DNA of 64,000 nucleotides from positions 310,001 through 374,000 of the forward strand of contig NZ_JAUSSR010000002.1 of NCBI RefSeq assembly GCF_030812475.1, read 5' to 3'. The position numbers and the translations under genes are program-made. The notes under the pieces are model-generated. The model was not told the DNA's origin. It did no database searches and saw only the letters and a list, made by a program, of their open reading frames with translations. Numbering within the stretch: position 1 is the stretch's first letter; the number at the start of each line of letters is the position of its first letter. This DNA is from Pseudomonas lini (lineage in GTDB: Bacteria; Pseudomonadota; Gammaproteobacteria; Pseudomonadales; Pseudomonadaceae). This document shows positions 7,107 to 15,710 of the stretch, in pieces.

Positions 7107-9224
7107 CTAGACCTTAAAGTTAGCCATCAACTGCTGTTGTTGATTAGCCAGATCGTTCAATGATTTACTCACTCTCGCCGATTCTTCTGATTGAAGGGTC
7201 AGTTGCTCAGTGACATCGCGAATGTTGGCAACGTTTCGGTTTACCTCCTCCGATACCGAGCTCTGTTCTTCCGCAGCGCTCGCGATTTGTAGACTCATAT
7301 CACTGATCACTTCGACTCCGCGGTTGATCTTCTGCAATGCAAGAACTGCCTGTTCAACCTGGGCGACGCTCCCTGAGGCTTGACTGTGGCTTGTTTGCAT
7401 TGACTGAACCACATTTCGAGTACCATTTTGAAGCTGCTCGATTACACCGTGGATTTCACCAACTGAATCCTGGGTGCGTCGGGCCAGGTTTCTTACCTCG
7501 TCAGCAACGACTGCGAACCCTCGACCAGATTCGCCAGCCCTGGCGGCCTCAATTGCAGCGTTCAATGCAAGTAAGTTTGTCTGTTCGGCTATGGCACGTA
7601 TGACGTCAAGTACGGCACCAATCTCTTCGCTGTTTGACGCCAGCACTTCAACCTCTTGCATCGCGCTATCAATATTCGTAGCGAGGCGATCAATCGAATG
7701 GGTTGTCTGATTAATCGTGGCCATTCCTTCTCTCGCCGCGGCATCGACGTTCTGCGCAGCTTCTGCTGCCAGAGCCGCATTTTTTGCCACATCTTGTGAA
7801 GTCGCGCTCATCTCTTGTGAGGCAGTCGCAACCTGATCGACCTCACGAAATTGTTGCTGCATACCTTCACTGGTTTCATTCGCAATGCTGGACGCCTGAT
7901 CCGCAGTACGTCGCGTATCTGCGATGGAGCGACTCACTGCTGCGATTATGGGCTGCAGCTTGTCGAGAAATTTATTGAACCAGCTGGTCAGCTGTCCCAA
8001 TTCGTCTTTTCTGTCGTATGTCAGGCGATGCGTAAGATCACCTTCACCAGAGGCAATATCTTTAAACATTTCTGCAACCCGCAGAATGGGTTTGGTAATT
8101 GTCGTGGCCATCAACCAAATGAAAACGATCCCCAAAAGGCCCGCAAGAGCGCCGACCGCAAGCTGCATTTTCATGCTCGCAGCTTTTGCCAATCCAAGGT
8201 CGCTCTCCAGTTTGCGAGCGGGCGCTAGAACAATCTCTTTAGGCGCTTTAACAATTACCGCCCAGGGTGTATTCCCCTCGACAGCCTGGAACGGAGCGAC
8301 TGCGATCATGGCATCTGTTGTTTCAAAAATGCTCTCAGTGCCTTTTTTAGCTGCGCTCAGTATTTGTGTGCCCGATGCGATATCGGTCGCCTGCAATGAT
8401 TTACCCAACGATTCTTCGTGTTTGCTATTGGCTGCTATGACGCCATCCGGGCTTATGAATGAGACCTCGGCGTTCCCCCCATAAAGGGATGGCACTGATG
8501 AGGTAACAATTTTCTGGAGGCTGTCCAGACTGATATCTACGCTCATGACGCCGAGGACTTGCTGTCCATCTATGAGTGGAATCGCGACAGTCGACATGAG
8601 GGTGCTAACACCACTCGCATCTGTGTAGGTGTACGGATTTGTGACGCATGTCCGCTTTTGCTGGAAGGCGCATTTGTACCAGTAGGTTCCCACGGTGCCG
8701 TCATCGAGAATTTCCTTTTCGGGAATGGCGTAGCTGGGAATGTGAGTCGACTGATAAACCGAGAACCGACCTATCTCGTTACCAATCATCCCTTTGGCAA
8801 TGTACTTTGAATCACGCCCATCCATCGCGTTTGGAGCGAATGCCACACCGACACCAAAAATGTTTGGGCTCGCTTTTATCTGTGAGCCAAGCGAGTCGAC
8901 GATTGCCTGTCGAGTGAGCTCAGAATCCCGCTGTAAGTGCTGGTCATTCGCACGCATAAGCACCAACTGCCTGGCGAGCGTTTCGCCGAAAGCAGCAGTG
9001 CTGGTGAATCGCTCAATGGCAACGCGAGACTGCTCTTGGCCGATCTTACCCAGATACTGCTGAGCATCTTCTTTCAGTATCTTCGAGCTGGATTCAAACG
9101 CGAGGTTTGAAATTCCCTGTATTCGATAAACCGAAAAGGTTATGAGTACAGCGATGACGCCGAGCATGCACAACCCGGCCAGGAGGGTAATTCTGCTTTT
9201 GATCGATAAGCTGGAGTCAAACAT
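7107..9224 (-). CDS. Methyl-accepting chemotaxis protein with dCache sensor
   Basis: A 705-residue chemoreceptor. Helix 1 is near residues 13-33, followed by a large periplasmic dCache-type sensor with a DGTVGTYWYK segment and a YTDASGV...VLGVMSVDISL motif. A second helix near 353-376, a HAMP domain (ITKPILRVAEMFKDIASGEGD) and the MCP signalling tip at 547-584 (EQTNLLALNAAIEAARAGE) follow. It should steer flagellar swimming toward a ligand through CheA/CheW. The canonical amino-acid dCache signature (YxRxW) is not evident, so the ligand is open. It ends the minus-strand catabolic cluster, 58 bases after ribH, and probably senses the cluster's substrate. Confidence 0.9.
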   Translation of the reverse strand: MFDSSLSIKSRITLLAGLCMLGVIAVLITFSVYRIQGISNLAFESSSKILKEDAQQYLGKIGQEQSRVAIERFTSTAAFGETLARQLVLMRANDQHLQRDSELTRQAIVDSLGSQIKASPNIFGVGVAFAPNAMDGRDSKYIAKGMIGNEIGRFSVYQSTHIPSYAIPEKEILDDGTVGTYWYKCAFQQKRTCVTNPYTYTDASGVSTLMSTVAIPLIDGQQVLGVMSVDISLDSLQKIVTSSVPSLYGGNAEVSFISPDGVIAANSKHEESLGKSLQATDIASGTQILSAAKKGTESIFETTDAMIAVAPFQAVEGNTPWAVIVKAPKEIVLAPARKLESDLGLAKAASMKMQLAVGALAGLLGIVFIWLMATTITKPILRVAEMFKDIASGEGDLTHRLTYDRKDELGQLTSWFNKFLDKLQPIIAAVSRSIADTRRTADQASSIANETSEGMQQQFREVDQVATASQEMSATSQDVAKNAALAAEAAQNVDAAAREGMATINQTTHSIDRLATNIDSAMQEVEVLASNSEEIGAVLDVIRAIAEQTNLLALNAAIEAARAGESGRGFAVVADEVRNLARRTQDSVGEIHGVIEQLQNGTRNVVQSMQTSHSQASGSVAQVEQAVLALQKINRGVEVISDMSLQIASAAEEQSSVSEEVNRNVANIRDVTEQLTLQSEESARVSKSLNDLANQQQQLMANFKV

Positions 9225-9282
9225 GACGCGCTTCCATGTGGCAATTGGCGAGAGGTGTTTTTTTGTTTTTCTGCGGCGCCGA

Positions 9283-9750
9283 TCAGCTCTGCAGCGTCTT
9301 GATGAGGCTGACCATTTCCATGGCGCTCATTGCCGCTTCAGCACCTTTGTTCCCTGCTTTAGTGCCCGAGCGCTCAATGGCCTGTTCAATTGAGTCAACC
9401 GTTAATACGCCAAACGCGACGGGTACATTGAACTGCATACCCACCTGGAAAAGGCCTTTTGTGCATTCGCCCGCGACGTATTCGAAGTGGGGAGTGCCAC
9501 CTCGGATAACTGCACCCAACGCGATGATTGCGTCGTATTTTTTTGCAACGGCTTGTGCAACCAACGGCAGCTCAAAAGCGCCCGGTGCTTTGATAATTTT
9601 GATGTCGTCATCATCGAGGCCATGCCTTTTCAAAACATCGACAGCGCCGCTCACAAGGTGCTCAACAACGAAGCTGTTGAATCGTCCCATAATGATTGCG
9701 TACCGGCCTTTTACGTCAGTGAACTTGCCTTCAATTACCTGAATACTCAT
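9283..9750 (-). CDS. ribH: 6,7-dimethyl-8-ribityllumazine synthase
   Basis: A 155-residue lumazine synthase, which joins 5-amino-6-ribitylaminouracil with dihydroxybutanone phosphate, the penultimate step of riboflavin synthesis. Visible family segments are the FNSFVVEHL substrate loop (residues 24-32), APGAFELPL (55-63), [16 protein letters not shown] (77-92) with the catalytic His, and GVLTV (114-118). A GGAG site precedes ATG 9750. It sits between the enolase-superfamily gene and the chemoreceptor and is preceded by a strong terminator. It is not in a riboflavin operon, so it is probably an additional copy supplying flavin for the FMN-dependent monooxygenase at 21782. RibB at 27404 supplies the other substrate. 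Confidence 0.92.
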   Translation of the reverse strand: MSIQVIEGKFTDVKGRYAIIMGRFNSFVVEHLVSGAVDVLKRHGLDDDDIKIIKAPGAFELPLVAQAVAKKYDAIIALGAVIRGGTPHFEYVAGECTKGLFQVGMQFNVPVAFGVLTVDSIEQAIERSGTKAGNKGAEAAMSAMEMVSLIKTLQS

Positions 9751-9760
9751 GACCGCTCCT

Positions 9761-9787
9761 GAAAAAAAGGCCGCTGTAAAGCGGCCT
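9761..9787 (-). terminator. Intrinsic terminator between the enolase-superfamily gene and ribH
   Basis: AGGCCGCT/AGCGGCCT 8-bp arms (9768-9775, 9780-9787) with a GTAA loop. On the minus strand they are followed by a T run (plus-strand A run at 9762-9768). It sits directly before the ribH ribosome binding site, so ribH expression depends on read-through. Confidence 0.8.
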
Positions 9788-9842
9788 AAATAGAGTGTTC
9801 ACTTGGCCAATGCGCTAGCGATTAGCTGCATTGGTGGTGTCA

Positions 9843-11006
9843 TCATTGCGCCTTACATTCAGCCCACAGGAAAGGAGCGATCGCTTTCTGATCCAGGGTG
9901 ACACCAAGGCCTATATCGTCGGTGATCGCCAGCTTGCCATTGGCAATACGGTCTTCTGGTGAGCTTTCCAGAATTTGTACGTACTTCGGTGAATCACTGA
10001 AGTAGGGGTAAATCTCCATCGTCATGAAGTTGGGCATGGTCACGCCGACCTGCATGGTAGCGGCCGTGCACAGTGAGCTGGCGCAGTTGTGCGGCGCAAC
10101 GAGCATGTTGTAGGCCTCAGCCATTGATGCGATCTTTTTGGTTTCAGACAACCCGCCGGTGTTACCGACATCAGGCTGAACGATATCTACAATCTGCTTC
10201 TCGATCAGACGACGGAAACCTTGGCGAGTGTACAGACGCTCACCAGCGGCCAACGATGCGTTGGTAGCTTTGGAAATTTTCTCCATGGCACCAACGTCAA
10301 AGGCATCGCAAGGTTCTTCAATCCAGGTGATGCCCAAGTCTTCATAGCGTTTGCACAGACGGATAGTTTCAGCGGTGGTCATGCCGCCGCTGAGGTCGAT
10401 GTAAACTTCGGTTTCGCTTCCAGCCACTTCCACCAGCTTCTTCACTCGCTGATAGGCGAGTTCAGTGAAGTCACGATCATGGAATCGGCGTTGGACATGT
10501 TGAAGACGACCATTTTTGTCCTGAGTCGCCAGGGGATAGCACTTCAAGGCCTTGAAACCATCGGCAATCGGGCGTTCGGCGGCATGAGCCCACGAGTCGG
10601 CGTCGAAGCAATGGTAGTTCCAGCCGTTTGCGTAGACCGGTACTTCGTCGAACACTTTGCCACCAAAGAATTCATAAACTGGAAGGTTGGTTGCTTTGCC
10701 CTTGATGTCCCAGAGAGCGGTTTCAATCGCACTGATGCCAGCGAAGACAATGGCACCACCCCCTTTGGCCCAAAAAGAGTTGTCGTACATTTGGGTGTAC
10801 AAACTTTCGATGCGGAACGGGTCTGCACCAATGACCAAGCGATCGCAAAAATCTTTGATCATCCCGGCGGCGGCTGTTGCACCTAGGCCATAAGCGATGG
10901 CGGCTTCGCCGATGCCGGTGATGCCCTCGTCTGTGGTCAATTCCACGATGATTGGTTTCACATAACCGCTATCTACAAGGAACACTTTGGCTGAAACGAT
11001 CTTCAT
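9843..11006 (-). CDS. Mandelate racemase/muconate lactonizing (enolase superfamily) enzyme
   Basis: A 387-residue member of the enolase superfamily, which abstracts a proton alpha to a carboxylate with Mg2+. Its N-terminal capping domain (KIVSAKVFLVDSGYVKPIIVEL) is followed by the barrel with metal ligands in DLSGG, IEEPCD and AAGERLYT, and a likely catalytic His in LVAPHNCASS. This layout fits sugar-acid dehydratases of the MR subgroup; the exact substrate cannot be read. ATG 11006 is chosen for GGAG eight bases upstream; a longer frame to 11123 would run into the SHMT-like gene. It is the last gene before a terminator in the unit starting at the sigma-54 promoter near 14420. Confidence 0.85.
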   Translation of the reverse strand: MKIVSAKVFLVDSGYVKPIIVELTTDEGITGIGEAAIAYGLGATAAAGMIKDFCDRLVIGADPFRIESLYTQMYDNSFWAKGGGAIVFAGISAIETALWDIKGKATNLPVYEFFGGKVFDEVPVYANGWNYHCFDADSWAHAAERPIADGFKALKCYPLATQDKNGRLQHVQRRFHDRDFTELAYQRVKKLVEVAGSETEVYIDLSGGMTTAETIRLCKRYEDLGITWIEEPCDAFDVGAMEKISKATNASLAAGERLYTRQGFRRLIEKQIVDIVQPDVGNTGGLSETKKIASMAEAYNMLVAPHNCASSLCTAATMQVGVTMPNFMTMEIYPYFSDSPKYVQILESSPEDRIANGKLAITDDIGLGVTLDQKAIAPFLWAECKAQ

Positions 11007-11061
11007 ATAAGCTCCATTTGTTGCAGGGGAATGCGTGGCGATATACGCAACGGGGTTAATG

Positions 11062-12312
11062 TCAGAGGTTCGGGTATCCGATGTAACTCGGATAAAGCGG
11101 GTGATCTGCGCATAGCAAACCAATCGCTTTTGCTGCTGTTGAAACCGTTTTTAGGTCGTTGGGCTGCAACAGAACTTGGCTAATAACTGAGGCAAGGCGA
11201 GCGCACGAAGCAGGTGTGAACCCCCGGTCAGTTATCGACGAAGTAGTGATACGCAATTGACTGGTGGCGAAAGGTGATTCAGATGCCTGTGCCTGCTCCC
11301 CATTTTCCACAGCAACACCTACATGCTGCAGTGCAACGCTGGCCTCGAGCGTGTTGAGGTTTTGTTTGCTGAGGTCGATCAGGAATATATGGTTGTCTGT
11401 ACCCCCCGTGACGACCGCAATACCTTGTTGAACCAACGCATGGGTCATTGCTCGAGCATTGGCAACGACCTGCTTCTGATAGGCCTCAAACCGGTGGGTC
11501 TTTGCCTCGCGAAAACACTGAGTTTTCGCTGCAATCATTCGATTGAGAGATGCATAACGATTGAGCTCACGAACTGAGTGATCCAGAAGGATTTCCAGCC
11601 TATTGTCCTTCGACAGAATCAATCCACCCTTGGGGCCGCGCAGCGATTTCTGGGTGGTGGAAGTAACTATGTCTGCAAAGCTGATTGGACTCGGGTGTAG
11701 ACCCGCAGCGACCAAGCCAGCGATATGTGACATATCGACCAATAGAAAAGCGCCCACCGTGTCAGCGACATCTCTGAGTTTCTGAAAGTCCAGGAATCTC
11801 GAGTATGTTGAAAATCCAGCCACGATAATTTTGGGGCGGTGGACAACAGCCAGACGCATCATCTCGTCATAATCGATCAATCCGTTGTCACATAAACCGT
11901 ACTCAACAGCGTTGTAAGAACTGCTGCCAACAGAAGGTATTGTCGAAGTAGGTAAATGACCCCCGTACGTTGTGCTCATGCCGAGAATGGTGTTTCCAGG
12001 CTTGAGCAATGCACGGTAAACGGCAGCATTGGCATTGGCACCCGACTGAGGTTGGACGTTGGCGTACTCAGCCCCGAATAAATCTTTAACAAGCTCAATA
12101 GCCTGCTCCTCCGCTCGCGCGAGACTGTGTCTCGCGAAGCGGTGTGAGCCGTTTTCCTCACTGACAATAAAGGCCGACAATGAGCTACACGATGGGGTTC
12201 TATCTTCAGAGGCTCGCAGCTCCAGCATGTCTCCTTCAGCCCGATTGTCGCCTCGCAACACCGAGATGAAGTCCGTGCCATAGCCTCTTATTTTCTCGCT
12301 AATACTCAACAT
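11062..12312 (-). CDS. Divergent serine hydroxymethyltransferase-like PLP enzyme
   Basis: A 416-residue fold-type I PLP enzyme related to GlyA. The PLP lysine is kept at residue 222 within TSTTQKSLRGPKGG, but the preceding His of the normal THK motif is Gln. LVDMSHIAGLVAAGLHPSP and NVQPQSGANANAAVY are SHMT-like. The N-terminal block that in true SHMT reads [19 protein letters not shown] is absent and replaced by an unrelated stretch (SEENGSHRFARHSLARAEE), so residues for folate/serine chemistry are lost. ATG 12312 has GGAG six bases upstream. A canonical glyA lies at 31809, so this paralogue probably acts on another substrate, for example as an aldolase on a beta-hydroxy amino acid; that is inference. 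Confidence 0.75.
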   Translation of the reverse strand: MLSISEKIRGYGTDFISVLRGDNRAEGDMLELRASEDRTPSCSSLSAFIVSEENGSHRFARHSLARAEEQAIELVKDLFGAEYANVQPQSGANANAAVYRALLKPGNTILGMSTTYGGHLPTSTIPSVGSSSYNAVEYGLCDNGLIDYDEMMRLAVVHRPKIIVAGFSTYSRFLDFQKLRDVADTVGAFLLVDMSHIAGLVAAGLHPSPISFADIVTSTTQKSLRGPKGGLILSKDNRLEILLDHSVRELNRYASLNRMIAAKTQCFREAKTHRFEAYQKQVVANARAMTHALVQQGIAVVTGGTDNHIFLIDLSKQNLNTLEASVALQHVGVAVENGEQAQASESPFATSQLRITTSSITDRGFTPASCARLASVISQVLLQPNDLKTVSTAAKAIGLLCADHPLYPSYIGYPNL

Positions 12313-12361
12313 GAATGACTCCATCGCAACGGCTTAGTGAGCTCTCGTACCTGGCCTACCT

Positions 12362-12856
12362 TCAATGGGTAGATACGTACTCAACTGCCTGATGAAGCCC
12401 TCTGCCTTTCCATAGCAGGCACTGATTAAGCTCAGGATCACAAAGGCTGATCGATTCAATAATCCCGACAATAATGGTGTGGGAGAACCCGTCGAAGCAG
12501 TTTCCGATCTTGCAGATCATGCCCACAGGTGCGTTCCACAGAACCGGGGCTTTACCGCCTTCAAGATCCCAATCCTCAGCTGCAAATCGTTCTGAGCCTT
12601 TTTGCTTTGTGAAGCGTGATACCACATGGGACTGGGCGGGGGAGAGCAGGCTTAGCCCAAAGTAGCCATTGTTCAGCATGGCATTGTGAGCAGAAGCGCT
12701 TTTATTCACGCACACGATGACAGAAGGTGGCTCTGCGGAAAGGCTGCAAACTGCGGTTGCGATCAGTCCTACGGGCTGGTCGCCTTCGAATGTAGTGATA
12801 GCGTTGACTGCGCCGGCAAAACGGCCCATTGCTTCACGAAATTGAATGTCCAACAT
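12362..12856 (-). CDS. Flavin reductase family protein (FMN:NADH reductase component)
   Basis: A 164-residue split-barrel flavin reductase of the HpaC/NtaB-like family. The REAMGRFAGAVNAITT segment near residues 8-23, ATAVCSLSAEPPSVIVCVNKSASA (36-59) and the GLSLLS strand (69-74) are typical of enzymes that reduce FMN/FAD with NAD(P)H. Such proteins feed reduced flavin to a separate two-component monooxygenase; the luciferase-like enzyme at 21782 is the likely partner. ATG 12856 is chosen because GAGG sits eight bases before it. It is co-transcribed with the aldehyde dehydrogenase upstream and the SHMT-like gene downstream. Confidence 0.87.
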   Translation of the reverse strand: MLDIQFREAMGRFAGAVNAITTFEGDQPVGLIATAVCSLSAEPPSVIVCVNKSASAHNAMLNNGYFGLSLLSPAQSHVVSRFTKQKGSERFAAEDWDLEGGKAPVLWNAPVGMICKIGNCFDGFSHTIIVGIIESISLCDPELNQCLLWKGRGLHQAVEYVSTH

Positions 12857-12911
12857 GATCATTACCTCGCTGTTGTAATCAGCCCGATTCGACCGAACCG
12901 GGCGATCTGTC

Positions 12912-14348
12912 TTATGCGTTAAGGCATGACAGAAATTTTGTTGTGAGATACGCCTCTAACGCTTCGGTGCCGCCTTCGGAGCCATGCCCTGAATCTTTGA
13001 TGCCGCCATATGGGGTTTCTGGTAAAGCCAGTCCCAAGTGGTTGATGGTCAGCATTCCCGCTTGGACGCCGCGGTTCAGTGCCGAGATGTTTGATTGCTG
13101 GCGAGTCCACGCGTATGAAGCCAGCCCAAAGGGGAGGCGATTAGCTTCGGCAATGGCTTCATCTAGATTTTTGAAAGACATGAACATTGCTACGGGGCCA
13201 AAGGGCTCCTCGTTCATGATGTCCATAGAAGGAGTGACGTTTTTGAGAACAGTTGGCTGGAAGTAGTAGCCTTGTTTATCGAATCGGGAACCACCCGTTT
13301 CCAAGCTTGCGCCGCGAGCAATCGCGTCTTTAACCAAGCGCTCTACAGCCTGGAGCCGACGTTCATTGATCAATGGCCCCATCTGAGTACCTTCCACGGC
13401 ACCATCACCTACTTTTAGGATCTGAGCTGCGGCGGTGAACATCTCAATGAAACGGTCGTAAACGCCTTCTTGTACGATGAAGCGGGTCGGTGAAATACAT
13501 ACCTGTCCAGCGTTGCGGTATTTGAAGGAAATCAATGCCGAGCAAGCCGATTCGAGGTCTGCATCATTGCAGATGATTACAGGCGCATGTCCCCCCAACT
13601 CCATAGTCGCGGGCTTCATGTGCTTGCCTGCCAGAGCGGCCAAGTGTTTACCGACAGGTACAGAACCTGTGAACGAAACCTTTCGGATCGCTGGGTGCGG
13701 GATACAATGCTCCGAGATAGTGGCGGGGTTGCCATATACAAGGGCCAATGTCCCTGCTGGTACTCCGGCATCCTGGAAGCAGCGGAACAATGCTGCCGGT
13801 GCACCTGGGGTTTCTTCTGGGCCTTTAATGATCATTGAGCAGCCAGCCGCCAACGCCGGGCCTATCTTGCGAAGAATTTGGCTGACGGGGAAATTCCATG
13901 GCGTGAAACCGACTGCCGGGCCGACTGCCTCTTTGATAGCAAGTTGGGTGACGTTTGGAGAGCGTGCAGGAATAACTCGACCATAAGTGCGACGAGCTTC
14001 GTCTGCAAACCAATCGACCAGGTCAGCACCGCCGTTAACTTCCATTCGTGCTTCAGCGAGTGGCTTGCCTTCTTCAGCAGTAATGAGGCCAGCAATCTCT
14101 TCCAGCCGATCACGCATTAGGCCGGCGGCAACACGCATAATTTTACTGCGCTCAAAAACGGAGATGGCTTGCCAGGCTTTAAAACCCTCTTCGGCGGCTT
14201 TGATCGCATCATCCAAGTCGTCAGGGGTAGCGTGAGCGAATGTTCCAATCACTTCACCTGTAGCCGGGTTGATCACGTCTTCCCGGATACCTTCGCTACC
14301 TTCACGCCATGCACCGTTGATGAATAATTTCACTGGGGGATAGAACAT
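12912..14348 (-). CDS. NAD(P)-dependent aldehyde dehydrogenase
   Basis: A 478-residue ALDH-superfamily enzyme, closest in style to succinate-semialdehyde/glycolaldehyde dehydrogenases. The FTPWNFPVSQ segment, the Rossmann GSVPVG motif, the general base Glu in MELGGHAP and the nucleophilic Cys in NAGQVCISPTRF are all present, as is the EEPFGPV cofactor-binding motif. It oxidises an aldehyde to an acid in the cytoplasm. An AGGAG site precedes ATG 14348. It is the first gene of a unit headed by a sigma-54 promoter at 14415-14430 and likely oxidises an aldehyde made by the upstream flavoenzymes. Confidence 0.9.
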   Translation of the reverse strand: MFYPPVKLFINGAWREGSEGIREDVINPATGEVIGTFAHATPDDLDDAIKAAEEGFKAWQAISVFERSKIMRVAAGLMRDRLEEIAGLITAEEGKPLAEARMEVNGGADLVDWFADEARRTYGRVIPARSPNVTQLAIKEAVGPAVGFTPWNFPVSQILRKIGPALAAGCSMIIKGPEETPGAPAALFRCFQDAGVPAGTLALVYGNPATISEHCIPHPAIRKVSFTGSVPVGKHLAALAGKHMKPATMELGGHAPVIICNDADLESACSALISFKYRNAGQVCISPTRFIVQEGVYDRFIEMFTAAAQILKVGDGAVEGTQMGPLINERRLQAVERLVKDAIARGASLETGGSRFDKQGYYFQPTVLKNVTPSMDIMNEEPFGPVAMFMSFKNLDEAIAEANRLPFGLASYAWTRQQSNISALNRGVQAGMLTINHLGLALPETPYGGIKDSGHGSEGGTEALEAYLTTKFLSCLNA

Positions 14349-14414
14349 GGAAAGCTCCTGAATATGATTCCGCGCATCGATCCGGAATGTTTCGGATCAG
14401 CCTATTCAGGAGAT

Positions 14415-14430
14415 AGCAAAGCCTATGCCA
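14415..14430 (-). promoter_or_regulatory. Sigma-54 (-24/-12) promoter before the aldehyde dehydrogenase
   Basis: Read on the minus strand: TGGCAT-AGGCT-TTGCT, matching the TGGCAc-N5-TTGCa consensus with GG and GC correctly spaced. It lies 67 bases upstream of ATG 14348, inside an 162-base gap between the MFS and ALDH genes. The AcoR-like activator at 24065 is the likely partner. Confidence 0.75.
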
Positions 14431-14510
14431 TAAAAATATTCGTTATTTATCAATAAGTTGCGTTAGGGTGTTTTTCAATTCTCAATAGTGAGAGGCGCAT
14501 TCGCAATTGT

Positions 14511-15677
14511 TCAACTCTCCTGATTCGCTGGGATACTGCCGCGGGCGACGAATGTTGCTGCCAGTAGAACTATGCCAAGTAGTGCTGCCAGGCCGGTGAA
14601 TGCCACTTTGATCGAGGTGGCATGAGATACGAATCCGATCGCGGCGGGCCCCATAAGCACGCCCAGGTATCCAACTGTTGCTACCGCGGACAAGGCTTGG
14701 GCGCTGGGAACGTCATGTTGATTGAGCGCAGCCCGAAACAAAATTGGGACAATGTTCGCAACACCAATCCCAATCAGCATGTAACCCAGCAACGCGCCGT
14801 TAAGGTCTTGTGTCAGAATTAATGCGAATCCTGCGACTCCTATTGCCGCACCAGATTGCAGGAGATTTTTGTCCCCAAATTTCGCGCTTGCCCAGTCTCC
14901 AGATAACCGTCCAATGGACATTGTCAATGTGAACAGGGAATAGCCGATTGCTCCTGATGCGGAAGGTACGTGTTGAAGCGTGCCTAAAAGAATGGCCCCC
15001 CAGTCCAGCATTGCGCCTTCCACCAACAAACAAATGAAGGTGAGTGCCGCTAAAAGGCTAACGGTGCCACGGGGGCGCGCGAAGAAATTGGAAGATGAGT
15101 CGGGCATTGAAGGAATGAGTCGAGGGTGCGTTACCAGTATGAGAAGTGACCCCAACGCCGCAGCGATAAGCGTTACAAATAGTGGAGACGCACCTGTGCT
15201 TAAAAGAGCTGTTCCGCTGCTGGCACCTACGAATGTGCCGATACTGAAAAAACCGTGAAACCCAGACATCAATGGCATGCCTGCTGCTCGTTCTACTGCT
15301 GCTGCTTGGAAATTTATTGAGATATCCAATAGACCTAACGAAGCACCAAACAGTAGGAGCAGGGCGGCCATAACCATGAGATCAGAAGCGATCGCCAAAC
15401 CTGGTAGGGTTGCACAGAAAACAAGGCTGCTTGAGATGATGAGCTTGCGTAGACCTACTCGCTGAGCAAGAGGCCCAGCGAGTGGCATACAAATGAGTGA
15501 TCCGATGCCCACACAAAGAAGCAACAGACCTAGAGTGGCTTCATTAAGCTCTAGACGACTCTTCGCGTAGGCTACTAATGGCGCCCACGACGCCATCAAA
15601 AAACCAGCCACAAAAAATGCGATACGGGTCGACAGTCGATACGGCAGCGTACCGACTTTTTTGGGCAGATTTTTCAT
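14511..15677 (-). CDS. MFS transporter (YbjJ/fucose-permease-like)
   Basis: A 388-residue polytopic inner-membrane protein with about 12 helices. MFS signatures include PLAGPLAQRVGLRKLI after helix 2 and FGASLGLLDISINFQAAAVER, characteristic of the YbjJ/sugar-efflux-like subfamily. It starts 33 bases after the DAO-type flavoenzyme stop, so it ends the operon running from the sigma-54 promoter near 23030. It may move a pathway intermediate or product, in or out; direction and substrate cannot be deduced. Confidence 0.82.
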   Translation of the reverse strand: MKNLPKKVGTLPYRLSTRIAFFVAGFLMASWAPLVAYAKSRLELNEATLGLLLLCVGIGSLICMPLAGPLAQRVGLRKLIISSSLVFCATLPGLAIASDLMVMAALLLLFGASLGLLDISINFQAAAVERAAGMPLMSGFHGFFSIGTFVGASSGTALLSTGASPLFVTLIAAALGSLLILVTHPRLIPSMPDSSSNFFARPRGTVSLLAALTFICLLVEGAMLDWGAILLGTLQHVPSASGAIGYSLFTLTMSIGRLSGDWASAKFGDKNLLQSGAAIGVAGFALILTQDLNGALLGYMLIGIGVANIVPILFRAALNQHDVPSAQALSAVATVGYLGVLMGPAAIGFVSHATSIKVAFTGLAALLGIVLLAATFVARGSIPANQES

Positions 15678-15710
15678 GGCGGCCTTTGAATACAGGTACT
15701 TCGGGAAGGA

